From Oribacterium sp. P6A1 (GTDB taxonomy: Bacteria > Bacillota > Clostridia > Lachnospirales > Lachnospiraceae), in the NCBI RefSeq assembly GCF_000702885.1, contig NZ_JNKO01000002.1:248001-312000 (forward strand): a DNA stretch of 64,000 nt. Reading direction: 5' to 3'. Below the pieces are notes generated by a model, which was not told where the DNA came from, searched no databases, and worked only from the letters and a program-made list of their open reading frames with translations. The position numbers and the translations under genes are program-made. This document shows, one piece after another, positions 18,914 to 26,579 of the stretch (positions are counted from its first letter, which is position 1; each line of letters opens with the position of its first letter).

Positions 18914-20113
18914 TCAGTGCTTTCTTCCGTCACACCAGATGAGCTCGGCTTCATTAACGGCTTTTTCAACCAGAGGAAGCATCTCCTCATATACTATCTC
19001 TTCGGACTTTCTGATCTTCTCAGGAAGTGGCTTTGTTACAGGATGCTTTGCAACGAAGATGGTGCAGCAGTCCTCGAAAGGCTCGATGGAAGTCTCGTAT
19101 GTTCCGATCTTCTGTGAAACCTCGACAATCTGCTGTTTGTCGAAGGCGATGACAGGCCGGTATACCGGGAGAGTACATACTTCATTTGTGCAAACAAGAG
19201 ACTGCATGGTCTGGCTTGCTACCTGACCGATGGACTCGCCGGTGATAAGCGCGATACATCCGCGCTTCTCTGCAATAGCCTCTGCTATACGCATCATGTA
19301 ACGGCGCATGATGATGGTGAGCTCCTCGTGAGGACACTTCTCGTAAATCTTCAGCTGTATATCTGTAAAGTTTACAACGTGAAGAGCGATGGCACCTGAG
19401 TAGAGAGCTACTTCATTGGCAAGATCCACAACCTTCTGCTTTGCACGCTCTGATGTGTAAGGCGGAGCGTGGAAATATGTAGCCTCTATGATGGCTCCGC
19501 GGCGGGCGATCATATAACCGGCAACAGGGCTGTCGATTCCTCCGGAAAGAAGGAGCATGGCCTTTCCGTTTGTTCCGAGAGGCATACCGCCTACGCCCGG
19601 AAGGATTTCAGAATAAATGTTTATGAACTGACGTATCTCGACGTGGACAGTTACCTCTGGCTTGTGTACGTCAACGGAGGTGTTTTTAAACTTTTCAAGG
19701 ATGTCGTGACCGAGCTCGGCATCAACCTCGTTTGACTGCATAGGGAACTCTTTGTCCGCACGTCTGGTGGTTACTTTGAAGGTGAGCTTGCGGTCTCCGT
19801 AAACCTCGGAGAAGTATTCAAGGACCTTGTCTGAAAGCTCACGATATTCATGGGTTGACTCCATCTGAATCATAGGACAGATGGAAACAATTCCGAAAAC
19901 ATGCTGAAGAGCGTCGATGGTCTCGTCATAGTCGTAGGTTTCTGATTTTACGGTTACATAGATACGTCCGCGCTCGCGATATACTTTGAAATCGCCGTCT
20001 GCGCGTTCAAGCTTTTTACGGATGTCATGGACAAGGGCATCCTCAAACACATAACGGTTTTTTCCCTTTGTGCCTATCTCTGCATACTTGATAAGAAAGC
20101 TTTGGTATTGCAT
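18914..20113 (-). CDS. thiI: tRNA 4-thiouridine synthase ThiI
   Basis: ATP-dependent tRNA sulfurtransferase that makes s4U8 and, in some bacteria, supplies sulfur for the thiazole of thiamine. The 399 residues contain an N-terminal ferredoxin-like region and THUMP domain (LIKYAEIGTKGKNRYVFEDA at the start), then the PP-loop ATPase (MLLLSGGIDSPVAGYMIARR). The C-terminal rhodanese domain of E. coli ThiI is absent, as in Bacillus, so the sulfur must come straight from a cysteine desulfurase persulfide. The catalytic cysteine is likely the one in VCTLPVYRPV (LVCTNEVCTLP region). ATG 20113 follows AAAGGAG; an upstream ATG at 20167 lies inside the preceding terminator. Second gene after the HPr-like gene. 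Confidence 0.95.
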   Translation of the reverse strand: MQYQSFLIKYAEIGTKGKNRYVFEDALVHDIRKKLERADGDFKVYRERGRIYVTVKSETYDYDETIDALQHVFGIVSICPMIQMESTHEYRELSDKVLEYFSEVYGDRKLTFKVTTRRADKEFPMQSNEVDAELGHDILEKFKNTSVDVHKPEVTVHVEIRQFINIYSEILPGVGGMPLGTNGKAMLLLSGGIDSPVAGYMIARRGAIIEATYFHAPPYTSERAKQKVVDLANEVALYSGAIALHVVNFTDIQLKIYEKCPHEELTIIMRRYMMRIAEAIAEKRGCIALITGESIGQVASQTMQSLVCTNEVCTLPVYRPVIAFDKQQIVEVSQKIGTYETSIEPFEDCCTIFVAKHPVTKPLPEKIRKSEEIVYEEMLPLVEKAVNEAELIWCDGRKH

Positions 20114-20134
20114 AGAACTCCTTTTCTTTATTGC

Positions 20135-20169
20135 GAAAAAAATGAGTGCGCGAAAACACGCACTCATTT
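20135..20169 (-). terminator. Terminator between the HPr-like gene and thiI
   Basis: AAATGAGTGCG and CGCACTCATTT form an 11-bp stem; on the minus strand it is followed by TTTT. It ends the HPr-like transcript; thiI, only 22 bases further on, would depend on read-through or a promoter within it. Confidence 0.8.
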
Positions 20170-20208
20170 GCCACTTGTTAATTCATCGTTGCAATGCTAC
20201 GATATGGA

Positions 20209-20451
20209 TTACTCTGAAATGATGTAAGGTGTCAGAGCTGAAAGGATCTCTTCCATACGATTTGCATCGGCGTGGATGTTAAGATCGATAGGCTTTGAAA
20301 GATCCAGTGAGAAGATACCCATGATGGACTTTGCATCGATTACATAACGGCCGGAAACAAGGTCAAAATCAACATCAGGGAACTTTACAAGCTCATTGAC
20401 GAATGATTTTACTTTATCGATGGAATTAAGCGAGATACGTACGGTTTTCAC
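20209..20451 (-). CDS. HPr-like protein lacking the phosphorylatable histidine
   Basis: An 80-residue protein with the HPr fold. The regulatory-serine segment is clear: VIDAKSIMGIFSLDLSKPID (around residues 37-56), where HPr has Ser46 in NAKSIMGI/V. The first half (MKTVRISLNSIDKVKSFVNE) has no histidine near position 15, so it cannot accept phosphate from Enzyme I and is not a PTS phosphocarrier. It may be a Crh-like regulatory partner of CcpA or a structural relic; Crh also lacks His15. A GTG start at 20451 follows AAGGAGGATTTCATC. It has its own promoter (20518-20547) and terminator. Function is inference. Confidence 0.85.
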   Translation of the reverse strand: MKTVRISLNSIDKVKSFVNELVKFPDVDFDLVSGRYVIDAKSIMGIFSLDLSKPIDLNIHADANRMEEILSALTPYIISE

Positions 20452-20517
20452 GATGAAATCCTCCTTAAATATGTTATTTATTTATTAAATAAGTAATTAC
20501 AAACTTACTGTACAATA

Positions 20518-20547
20518 ATTCTAGCAACAAGAAACTTCAAAAGTCAA
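20518..20547 (-). promoter_or_regulatory. Promoter of the HPr-like gene
   Basis: On the minus strand TTGACT (20547-20542), 18 bases, TAGAAT (20523-20518). Confidence 0.7.
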
Positions 20548-20632
20548 TAGAATGTCAAAGGTTTTCCCCCTGAAACCGGGACATTTTCCGGGGATTATAC
20601 ATATATATTTTAAGGAAATTAAAAAGAATCAG

Positions 20633-22171
20633 ATGAATTTGAAAAATAAGAGAGCAGCCATGCATAACCTGGGCTGTAAGGTTAATTCATACGAGGCGGA
20701 GGCCATGGCGGCTGAGCTTAGAGCGGCAGGAGCGGAGATAGTGTCATGGGATGATTCGGCGGCGGACATATATATCATTAATACCTGTTCGGTTACCAAT
20801 ATTGCAGACAGAAAATCCAGACAGATGATACATAAGGCCCGGGCCATGAATCCTTCGGCGGTGGTGATCGCAGTCGGATGCTATGTTCAGGCGAGGGCGG
20901 AAGAGCTTAAAGAGGATGCGGCTGTTGATATACTTATAGGAAACAACGGGAAAAGCCGGATCGTTTCCGCACTGGAAGAGTATTATGAACCTGGCGGGAA
21001 CAAGAATGTTTCATCTCTTTTTGCAGGAACCGGATCAGCAGAAGATGAGAATCCCGATAGTGAAGATACTGCAGAGACATTTGCAAAAAAACAGATGGAA
21101 CTTCCAAAAGCCGGATGGACGGAAAACAATCTTTTGGAAGATGGACGAAACTTCAAAAGCAGGATCCCGGGCCATGTAAATGACATTTCGAAGGAGCGGC
21201 ACTACGAGGAGCTCAGAACCGGAGAGATAGAGGATGAAGGAAGAGTGTTCATCAAGGTGCAGGATGGCTGTAATCAGTTCTGTTCTTACTGCATTATACC
21301 TCTTGTGCGTGGCCGTATAAGATCCAGGTCTTTGGAAAGTACGGTAGGAGAGGTCAGGGATTTTGCGGGACGGGGATATCATGAGATAGTTCTTACGGGA
21401 ATACATCTTTCTTCCTATGGTCTTGATTTTGACGACACAAATTACGAATATGCCATGGATAATGATATTCCGTCGGAGCATTTGCTGGAGCTTATAAGGA
21501 GTGTTGCCGCTGTTCCGGGGGTTGAGAGAGTGAGACTGGGCAGCCTGGAGCCTCGTATCATAACCGAAAGCTTCGTGGAAGAGCTGAAGAGGATTCCTGA
21601 GGTATGCCCGCATTTTCATCTTTCTCTTCAAAGCGGTTGTGACAGAACCCTTAAGGCAATGAACAGACATTATACTACCGAAGATTTCCGGAAATCCGTT
21701 TCTATCATCAGAAAGGCATGGGATAACGCGGCTATAACGACGGATGTTATAGTGGGTTTTCCGGGGGAAAGTAATGAGGATTTTGAAGATTCCTACAGGT
21801 TTATAGATGAGATAGGGTTTTATGAACTTCATGTCTTTAAGTACAGCAGACGTCAGGGAACGGCGGCAGACAGGATGAAGGAGCAGGTTCCTGATAAGAT
21901 AAAGTCCCTTAGATCCGAAAGGCTCATAAAGCTTGATGAGCTTAAATCCCGGGAGTTCAGAAGTAGATTCATAGGGATTTCCGATGAAGTGATTCCCGAA
22001 GAAGTGGTGGAAATAAACGGAATAAAATATTTGCGGGGCTACAACAGAAGTTATGTGCGGTATTTGGTACCGCTTACAGAAAACTGTACCCCTGACAGTA
22101 AAATCGGACAAATAATAAGGGCAGAGGGTAGAGATTTCTGTGAGACATGCGTACTTGCAATGCCTATATAA
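20633..22171 (+). CDS. mtaB: tRNA t6A37 methylthiotransferase MtaB
   Basis: Radical SAM methylthiotransferase that converts t6A37 to ms2t6A37 in tRNA. The N-terminal UPF0004 domain has three cluster cysteines ([38 protein letters not shown]), the radical SAM motif is [20 protein letters not shown], and a C-terminal TRAM-like region ends the protein. At 512 residues it is longer than typical (430-450). The extra length is a linker of about 55 residues, low in conservation and acidic (residues ~123-190), between the two domains. The ATG at 20633 gives the standard MtaB opening; its ribosome binding site is weak (AAGGAA 15 bases upstream), and an upstream in-frame ATG at 20552 would add 27 unconserved residues. 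Confidence 0.92.
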   Translation: MNLKNKRAAMHNLGCKVNSYEAEAMAAELRAAGAEIVSWDDSAADIYIINTCSVTNIADRKSRQMIHKARAMNPSAVVIAVGCYVQARAEELKEDAAVDILIGNNGKSRIVSALEEYYEPGGNKNVSSLFAGTGSAEDENPDSEDTAETFAKKQMELPKAGWTENNLLEDGRNFKSRIPGHVNDISKERHYEELRTGEIEDEGRVFIKVQDGCNQFCSYCIIPLVRGRIRSRSLESTVGEVRDFAGRGYHEIVLTGIHLSSYGLDFDDTNYEYAMDNDIPSEHLLELIRSVAAVPGVERVRLGSLEPRIITESFVEELKRIPEVCPHFHLSLQSGCDRTLKAMNRHYTTEDFRKSVSIIRKAWDNAAITTDVIVGFPGESNEDFEDSYRFIDEIGFYELHVFKYSRRQGTAADRMKEQVPDKIKSLRSERLIKLDELKSREFRSRFIGISDEVIPEEVVEINGIKYLRGYNRSYVRYLVPLTENCTPDSKIGQIIRAEGRDFCETCVLAMPI

Positions 22172-22212
22172 ATGTTATAAAATTAGTTAAGTTATTAAAA
22201 GGACGTGACAAT

Positions 22213-22476
22213 ATGAACGATTTAGGCAGTACACAGATTATCAGACCGATGCAGGATTACGACTTGGATGTTACAGAGGTATTGACCCGGGTTTATGAGG
22301 CATTGACTGAAAAGGGTTATAATCCCATAAACCAGATCGTGGGTTATATTATGTCTGGTGACCCTACTTATATCACAAGCCACAAGGGCGCCCGCAGTCT
22401 TATTATGAAGGTGGAGCGGGATGAAATCCTTGAGGAGCTTATGAAAACTTATGTTGAGGCAAAGCTCAGCAAGTAA
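22213..22476 (+). CDS. ireB: IreB family regulatory phosphoprotein
   Basis: An 87-residue member of the UPF0297/IreB family, small cytosolic proteins that in Enterococcus are phosphorylated by the PASTA kinase IreK and modulate cephalosporin resistance and envelope stress. The sequence has the family pattern: [12 protein letters not shown], then [20 protein letters not shown] and [23 protein letters not shown] 22213 follows AAAGGACGTGACAAT; the longer frame from 22147 overlaps mtaB without support. It heads the conserved ireB-ruvX-DUF1292 set (Bacillus yrzL-yrrK-yrzB). A terminator-like hairpin follows (22493). No PASTA kinase gene is in the window. Confidence 0.95.
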   Translation: MNDLGSTQIIRPMQDYDLDVTEVLTRVYEALTEKGYNPINQIVGYIMSGDPTYITSHKGARSLIMKVERDEILEELMKTYVEAKLSK

Positions 22477-22492
22477 TTTGTGTATCTATTGA

Positions 22493-22522
22493 GAGTCTGT
22501 CCATTTAGGCAGGCTCTTTTAT
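22493..22522 (+). terminator. Terminator-like hairpin between ireB and ruvX
   Basis: GAGTCTGTC and GGCAGGCTC (wobble pairs included) around CATTTA, followed by TTTTATTG. Probably a partial terminator since ruvX has no obvious promoter of its own. Confidence 0.65.
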
Positions 22523-22540
22523 TGTATTTGGAGACATCAG

Positions 22541-22954
22541 GTGAGAATTTTAGGATTGGATTACGGGTCAAAGACCGTAGGTGTTGCCATAACAGATCCC
22601 ATGGGCATCACTGTACAACCATTGAAAACTATCATAAGAGATCGGGAATCGGCGCTTCGAAAGACGCTGAAGGAGATTCAGGAGATAGTAGAGGAAAATG
22701 ATGTGGAAAAAATCATATTGGGACTTCCTCTGAATATGAACGACACCGAGGGAGACCGGGCTAAGCTTACAAGAGAATTTGCGGAAAAGCTTAAGCTCAG
22801 GGTATCGGTGCCCATTGAGTTTGAGGATGAGCGGCTTACGACTATGGAGGCTGCCGAGATACTCGACGAAAGCGGCGTAAAAAGAAGCGAACAGAAAAGG
22901 GTTATCGACCAGGTGGCCGCACAGTTGATTCTGGAACAGTATTTGAGAGGCTGA
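22541..22954 (+). CDS. ruvX: Holliday junction resolvase-like / pre-16S rRNA 5'-processing nuclease YqgF
   Basis: A 137-residue RNase H-fold nuclease. YqgF/RuvX enzymes are implicated in 5'-end maturation of 16S rRNA, and were also proposed as Holliday junction resolvases. Active-site carboxylates fall in GLDYGSKTVGVAI (Asp near residue 6), ILGLPLNMNDTEGD and EFEDERLTTMEAAEIL, with the closing Asp in VIDQVAAQLIL. GTG start at 22541 with GGAGA upstream (22530-22534). Middle gene of the ireB-ruvX-DUF1292 set; length is normal. Confidence 0.95.
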   Translation: MRILGLDYGSKTVGVAITDPMGITVQPLKTIIRDRESALRKTLKEIQEIVEENDVEKIILGLPLNMNDTEGDRAKLTREFAEKLKLRVSVPIEFEDERLTTMEAAEILDESGVKRSEQKRVIDQVAAQLILEQYLRG

Positions 22955-22993
22955 AGCCTGTCTATAAAAATATATTGGAGTTAGGAGAAGGAA

Positions 22994-23257
22994 ATGGAAA
23001 ATACTATCCGATTAAAATCAGATGATGGGAATATCGAACTGGAGATTCTTGAAGAGACTACGGTTCAGGGAGTTAATTATATTCTTGTTACAGATGCACC
23101 TGAGGGTGAGGACGGAGAATGTTATGTCATGAAGGACGTGTCCGGCCCGGAAGATGCGGAAGCGGATTATGAGTTTGTTGATGAGAAGGAATCGGAAGCA
23201 TTGATGCAGGTTTTCTCAGCACTCCTGGAAGGTGAAGGTATAACGATTGAAAAGTAA
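22994..23257 (+). CDS. DUF1292 family protein (YrzB-like)
   Basis: An 87-residue acidic protein of the DUF1292 family, function unknown, universally found beside ruvX in Firmicutes. The recognisable pattern is a beta-rich start (MENTIRLKSDDGNIELEILE), then YILVTDAPEGEDGECYVMK and a short C-terminal helix (EALMQVFSALLEG). ATG follows AGTTAGGAGAAGGAA. Its stop codon overlaps the TTG start of the RNase J gene by 11 bases, suggesting translational coupling. Confidence 0.92.
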   Translation: MENTIRLKSDDGNIELEILEETTVQGVNYILVTDAPEGEDGECYVMKDVSGPEDAEADYEFVDEKESEALMQVFSALLEGEGITIEK

Positions 23258-25268
23258 TACAGATAAAGAAGTAAAAGAAGTTATGGAGTCTGAAGTGAAG
23301 GATACGGCTGCTTCCGCAGGTGAGAAGCGTTCACGCAGACCCCAGAGAAGAACGACACGAAGAAAGCCGGCTGAAGGTCAGGCGGCTGAAGAGGCTAAAG
23401 AAGCGGTGTCTTCTGAAGAAGCCCTGAAGACAGATGAAAAGTCCCAGGTAAAGCCTTCAAGGAGAAGATCTTCCGGACAGAACAGGAAAAACGTGAAGAC
23501 GGAAGAGGCTTCGGAAGGTGCGGCAGCTCTTGAGGCTCCCGCTGAAAAGAGAAGCGGCAATAACAGCAGAAGAAAGAGACAGAAGGCTGATGCAGCCGGG
23601 AAAAAGAACGGTAAGGTAAGGATCATTCCTCTGGGAGGACTTGATCAGATCGGAATGAACATAACCGCTTTCGAAACAGATGACTGTATTATCATCGTTG
23701 ACTGCGGACTTGCATTCCCGTCAGGAGATATGCTGGGTATCGATCTGGTAATTCCTGATATCACATATTTAAAGGCCAATATCAGCAAGGTAAGAGGCTT
23801 CGTCATCACTCATGGACATGAGGATCATATAGGAGCTCTTCCGTATGTACTTCAGCAGGTGAAGGCTCCTGTTTACGGAACCAGACTCACCATGGCGCTC
23901 ATTGAAAATAAGCTTAAGGAAAACGGTCTGGATCAGGTTATAGACATGAATGTAGTGCCTTTCGGAGGCGTTGTTGACTTCGGAGACATTAAGGTTGAAT
24001 TCATCAAGACCAACCACTCGATTCAGGATGCGGCGGCATTTGCCATTTTTACACCTGCGGGAACCATTGTGCATACAGGTGACTTTAAGGTGGACTATAC
24101 TCCGGTATTCGGAGATCCTATTGATTTACAGCGTTTTGCCGAGCTTGGTAAGTCGGGAGTTCTTGCCATGATGTCCGATTCCACCAATGCGCAGAAGCCG
24201 GGATCCACCATGTCCGAGCGTTCTGTTGGTGTGACGCTGGAACGTATTTTTGCAGAGCACAGGATGAACCGCATCATAGTTGCGACCTTTGCTTCCAATG
24301 TGGACCGTGTTCAGCAGATTATCAACACTGCAGCCAAGCATGACCGCAAGGTGGTGGTTGAAGGCCGTTCCATGGTCAATGTCATTACCGTTGCATCGGA
24401 ACTTAACTATATAGACATTCCCGAGGGAACACTTATAGATATAGATCAGCTTAAAAACTATCCTGATGAACAGACTGTTCTTATCACAACGGGATCACAG
24501 GGTGAGTCCATGGCGGCTCTAAGCCGTATGGCCAGCGGTATGCACCGTAAGGTCCGCATCAAGCCGAATGATGTTGTGGTTCTTTCATCACATCCGATTC
24601 CGGGTAATGAGAAGGCTGTTGATAAGGTAGTCAATGAGCTTTGCATGCTTCATGCACAGGTTATTCTTCAGGATACTCACGTGTCGGGACATGCCTGCGC
24701 GGATGATCTGAAGCTTCTCTATTCACTGGTGAAGCCCGAATTTGCCATTCCTGTTCACGGTGAGTATCATCACCGTATGGCTGCCGCAAAGATCTGCGAG
24801 GCTGTGGGAGTCAATAAGGACAACTGTCTCCTTATCGAAAACGGTGATGTTCTTGAACTTTCCTCAAAGGATGGAAAGAACAAGGCCGAGGTAAAGGAAC
24901 ATGTTCAGGCCGGCGGAGTATTTGTAGATGGTCTCGGCGTTGGAGATGTGGGAAACATTGTTCTCAGGGATCGTCAGAATCTGGCTCAGAACGGTATCAT
25001 CGTTGTGGTACTTACACTTGAAAAGTATTCCGGACATTTGCTTGCGGGACCGGATCTTGTTTCCCGTGGATTTGTTTATGTACGTGAGTCGGAAGATCTT
25101 ATGGAAGAGGCAAGGGTACATGTACAGGATGCGGTTGATGATTGCCTTGTCCGTCATGTCAATGATTGGGGCAAGATCAAAAATATAATCAAGGATTCTC
25201 TCAGTGACTTCCTTTGGAAGCGCATCAAGAGAAATCCAGTTATTCTTCCGATCATCATGGAGGTTTAA
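23247..25268 (+). CDS. rnj: Ribonuclease J
   Basis: Metallo-beta-lactamase/beta-CASP nuclease with 5'-3' exo- and endonuclease activity, central to RNA decay in Firmicutes. The 673-residue product is about 115 residues longer than Bacillus RNase J1: the N-terminal ~125 residues are Lys/Arg/Glu/Ala-rich and disordered-looking (TRRKPAEGQAAEEAKEAV, RKNVKTEEASEGAAA). The catalytic domain then starts VRIIPLGGLDQIGMN, with the zinc motif TGHGxD-type sequence THGHEDHIGALPYV (near residue 190), beta-CASP SDSTNAQKPGSTMSE and SSHPIPGNEKAVD, and the C-terminal domain. The TTG at 23247 sits eight bases after GGTGAAGG and overlaps DUF1292; ATG 23283 is an alternative with a weaker site. One RNase J is visible here. 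Confidence 0.93.
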   Translation: MKSNTDKEVKEVMESEVKDTAASAGEKRSRRPQRRTTRRKPAEGQAAEEAKEAVSSEEALKTDEKSQVKPSRRRSSGQNRKNVKTEEASEGAAALEAPAEKRSGNNSRRKRQKADAAGKKNGKVRIIPLGGLDQIGMNITAFETDDCIIIVDCGLAFPSGDMLGIDLVIPDITYLKANISKVRGFVITHGHEDHIGALPYVLQQVKAPVYGTRLTMALIENKLKENGLDQVIDMNVVPFGGVVDFGDIKVEFIKTNHSIQDAAAFAIFTPAGTIVHTGDFKVDYTPVFGDPIDLQRFAELGKSGVLAMMSDSTNAQKPGSTMSERSVGVTLERIFAEHRMNRIIVATFASNVDRVQQIINTAAKHDRKVVVEGRSMVNVITVASELNYIDIPEGTLIDIDQLKNYPDEQTVLITTGSQGESMAALSRMASGMHRKVRIKPNDVVVLSSHPIPGNEKAVDKVVNELCMLHAQVILQDTHVSGHACADDLKLLYSLVKPEFAIPVHGEYHHRMAAAKICEAVGVNKDNCLLIENGDVLELSSKDGKNKAEVKEHVQAGGVFVDGLGVGDVGNIVLRDRQNLAQNGIIVVVLTLEKYSGHLLAGPDLVSRGFVYVRESEDLMEEARVHVQDAVDDCLVRHVNDWGKIKNIIKDSLSDFLWKRIKRNPVILPIIMEV

Positions 25269-25271
25269 CAG

Positions 25272-25865
25272 ATGGGGCAGGATACTCTGGAGAGAGTTGC
25301 AAGCTTTCTCATAGGACTTGCATGGCGTGTTATAGTGATAGCACTTTTGGTTTATGCATTGACGAACGGTGTCAGAGCGGCATACAGCTACGGCCATGGC
25401 CTTTTATATGATCACGCCATGGGAGGAGAGAAGTCTCCCGAGGTGGAGTTTGTCATTACAGATGACCAGACGGTGGAGGACATCGCCGAAGAGCTTATGA
25501 AGGGCGGATTTATCGATAACACTACCGCTTTTCAGGTTCAGTCAAAGCTTTATGAGGCTGACTATGTTCCGGGCATTTATACCATCAGCAAGGCCATGAC
25601 TCAGGTGGAGTTGATCCAGTACTTCACTCAGGAAGGAAAGAAGAACCGTGAGCTCATGGAGAAGAATCTTGTGGATGCCGAGGCGGCTACAACAGCGGCT
25701 ATGGAAACGGAAAACGGAATAGAGGTTATCGGCGGAACCGAGGATGAAAATATGATTGCTCAGGATGCTGCAAATGCAGCTCTCGAGTCACAGGCGGCTG
25801 AAAGCGCTGCACAGCAGCAGTATGCAGGAGGCAATGCTTCTGCCGGAAGTGCCGCAGAGAATTGA
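25272..25865 (+). CDS. MltG-like membrane protein without the catalytic domain
   Basis: A 197-residue protein with one N-terminal membrane segment (residues ~14-35, RVIVIALLVYALTNG) followed by the extracellular YceG/MltG LysM-like region: EFVITDDQTVEDIAEELMKG, GFIDNTTAFQVQSKL, then YVPGIYTISKAMTQVELIQY. Full MltG continues with the endolytic transglycosylase domain and its catalytic Glu; here the sequence ends in an Ala/Glu/Gln-rich tail (AANAALESQAAESAAQQQ). The position between ruvX/DUF1292 and trmR matches Bacillus yrrL (mltG), so this is probably the mltG locus in reduced form. ATG 25272 follows GGAGG inside the end of rnj. A peptidoglycan-binding or regulatory role is inference. Confidence 0.78.
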   Translation: MGQDTLERVASFLIGLAWRVIVIALLVYALTNGVRAAYSYGHGLLYDHAMGGEKSPEVEFVITDDQTVEDIAEELMKGGFIDNTTAFQVQSKLYEADYVPGIYTISKAMTQVELIQYFTQEGKKNRELMEKNLVDAEAATTAAMETENGIEVIGGTEDENMIAQDAANAALESQAAESAAQQQYAGGNASAGSAAEN

Positions 25866-25886
25866 TGAAAAACAGGAAGTGAAACT

Positions 25887-26537
25887 TTGATTGCAAACGA
25901 GAGACTGGTGAATTATATACGTTCACTTGAACCTGATCGGAGTGCGCTTCTGGATAAAGTCAGAAAAGAAGCGCTTGCAGCGGAAGTCCCCATCATAAGG
26001 GATGAAACGGCGGCGCTTCTTAAATGTTTTGTAACTATGCTCCGTCCAAAGAGGATACTGGAGATAGGTACTGCCGTAGGATACTCTGCCCTGACCATGG
26101 CTTCTGTTATGGATGAGGATAGTGAGATAATCACCATAGAGAACTATGAGCCCAGAGTTACAGAGGCAACAAAGAATATATCCGGAAGTATTTACAGAGA
26201 CAGGATTCATCTTATAAACGATGATGCGGGGAAGGTTATAAAGAGCTTCGCGGAGTCGGGAAGACAATTTGATTTTATTTTTATGGATGCCGCAAAGGGT
26301 CAGTACATTAACTGGCTTCCTGATATCCTTAGTATGATGCCCCGGGGAGCGGTGCTTTTCAGTGACAATATACTTCAGGAGGGCAGTATCATAAACAGCC
26401 GCTATCAGGTGGAGAGAAGAGACAGGACCATTCACACCAGAATGAGAGAGTATCTTTTTGAGCTCAAACATAATGAGTGTCTGGAGACTGCAATACTGAC
26501 CGATGGAGACGGAATATCCGTCAGTGTTAAACGATGA
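25887..26537 (+). CDS. trmR: tRNA 5-hydroxyuridine O-methyltransferase
   Basis: A 216-residue class I SAM O-methyltransferase of the family containing Bacillus TrmR (YrrM), which methylates 5-hydroxyuridine to 5-methoxyuridine at tRNA position 34. The SAM site is ILEIGTAVGYSALTMA (around residue 53), followed by ITIENYEPRVTEATKNI and the metal/substrate region DFIFMDAAKGQYINWLPD and VLFSDNILQEG. The TTG start at 25887 follows AGGAAG with 7-nt spacing. It lies 42 bases ahead of the U32 peptidase-family gene that supplies the hydroxylated substrate, the same arrangement as Bacillus yrrM-yrrN-yrrO. Related caffeoyl-CoA-type enzymes are an alternative if context is ignored. Confidence 0.88.
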   Translation: MIANERLVNYIRSLEPDRSALLDKVRKEALAAEVPIIRDETAALLKCFVTMLRPKRILEIGTAVGYSALTMASVMDEDSEIITIENYEPRVTEATKNISGSIYRDRIHLINDDAGKVIKSFAESGRQFDFIFMDAAKGQYINWLPDILSMMPRGAVLFSDNILQEGSIINSRYQVERRDRTIHTRMREYLFELKHNECLETAILTDGDGISVSVKR

Positions 26538-26579
26538 CAGGTATAAGTGCCTTAATTTGAGTTATAAAGAGGAGAAAGA

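Noticed and set aside
21035-22111. 358-codon open frame on the minus strand
   Set aside because: Antisense to mtaB, composition typical of a shadow frame, no recognisable domain.
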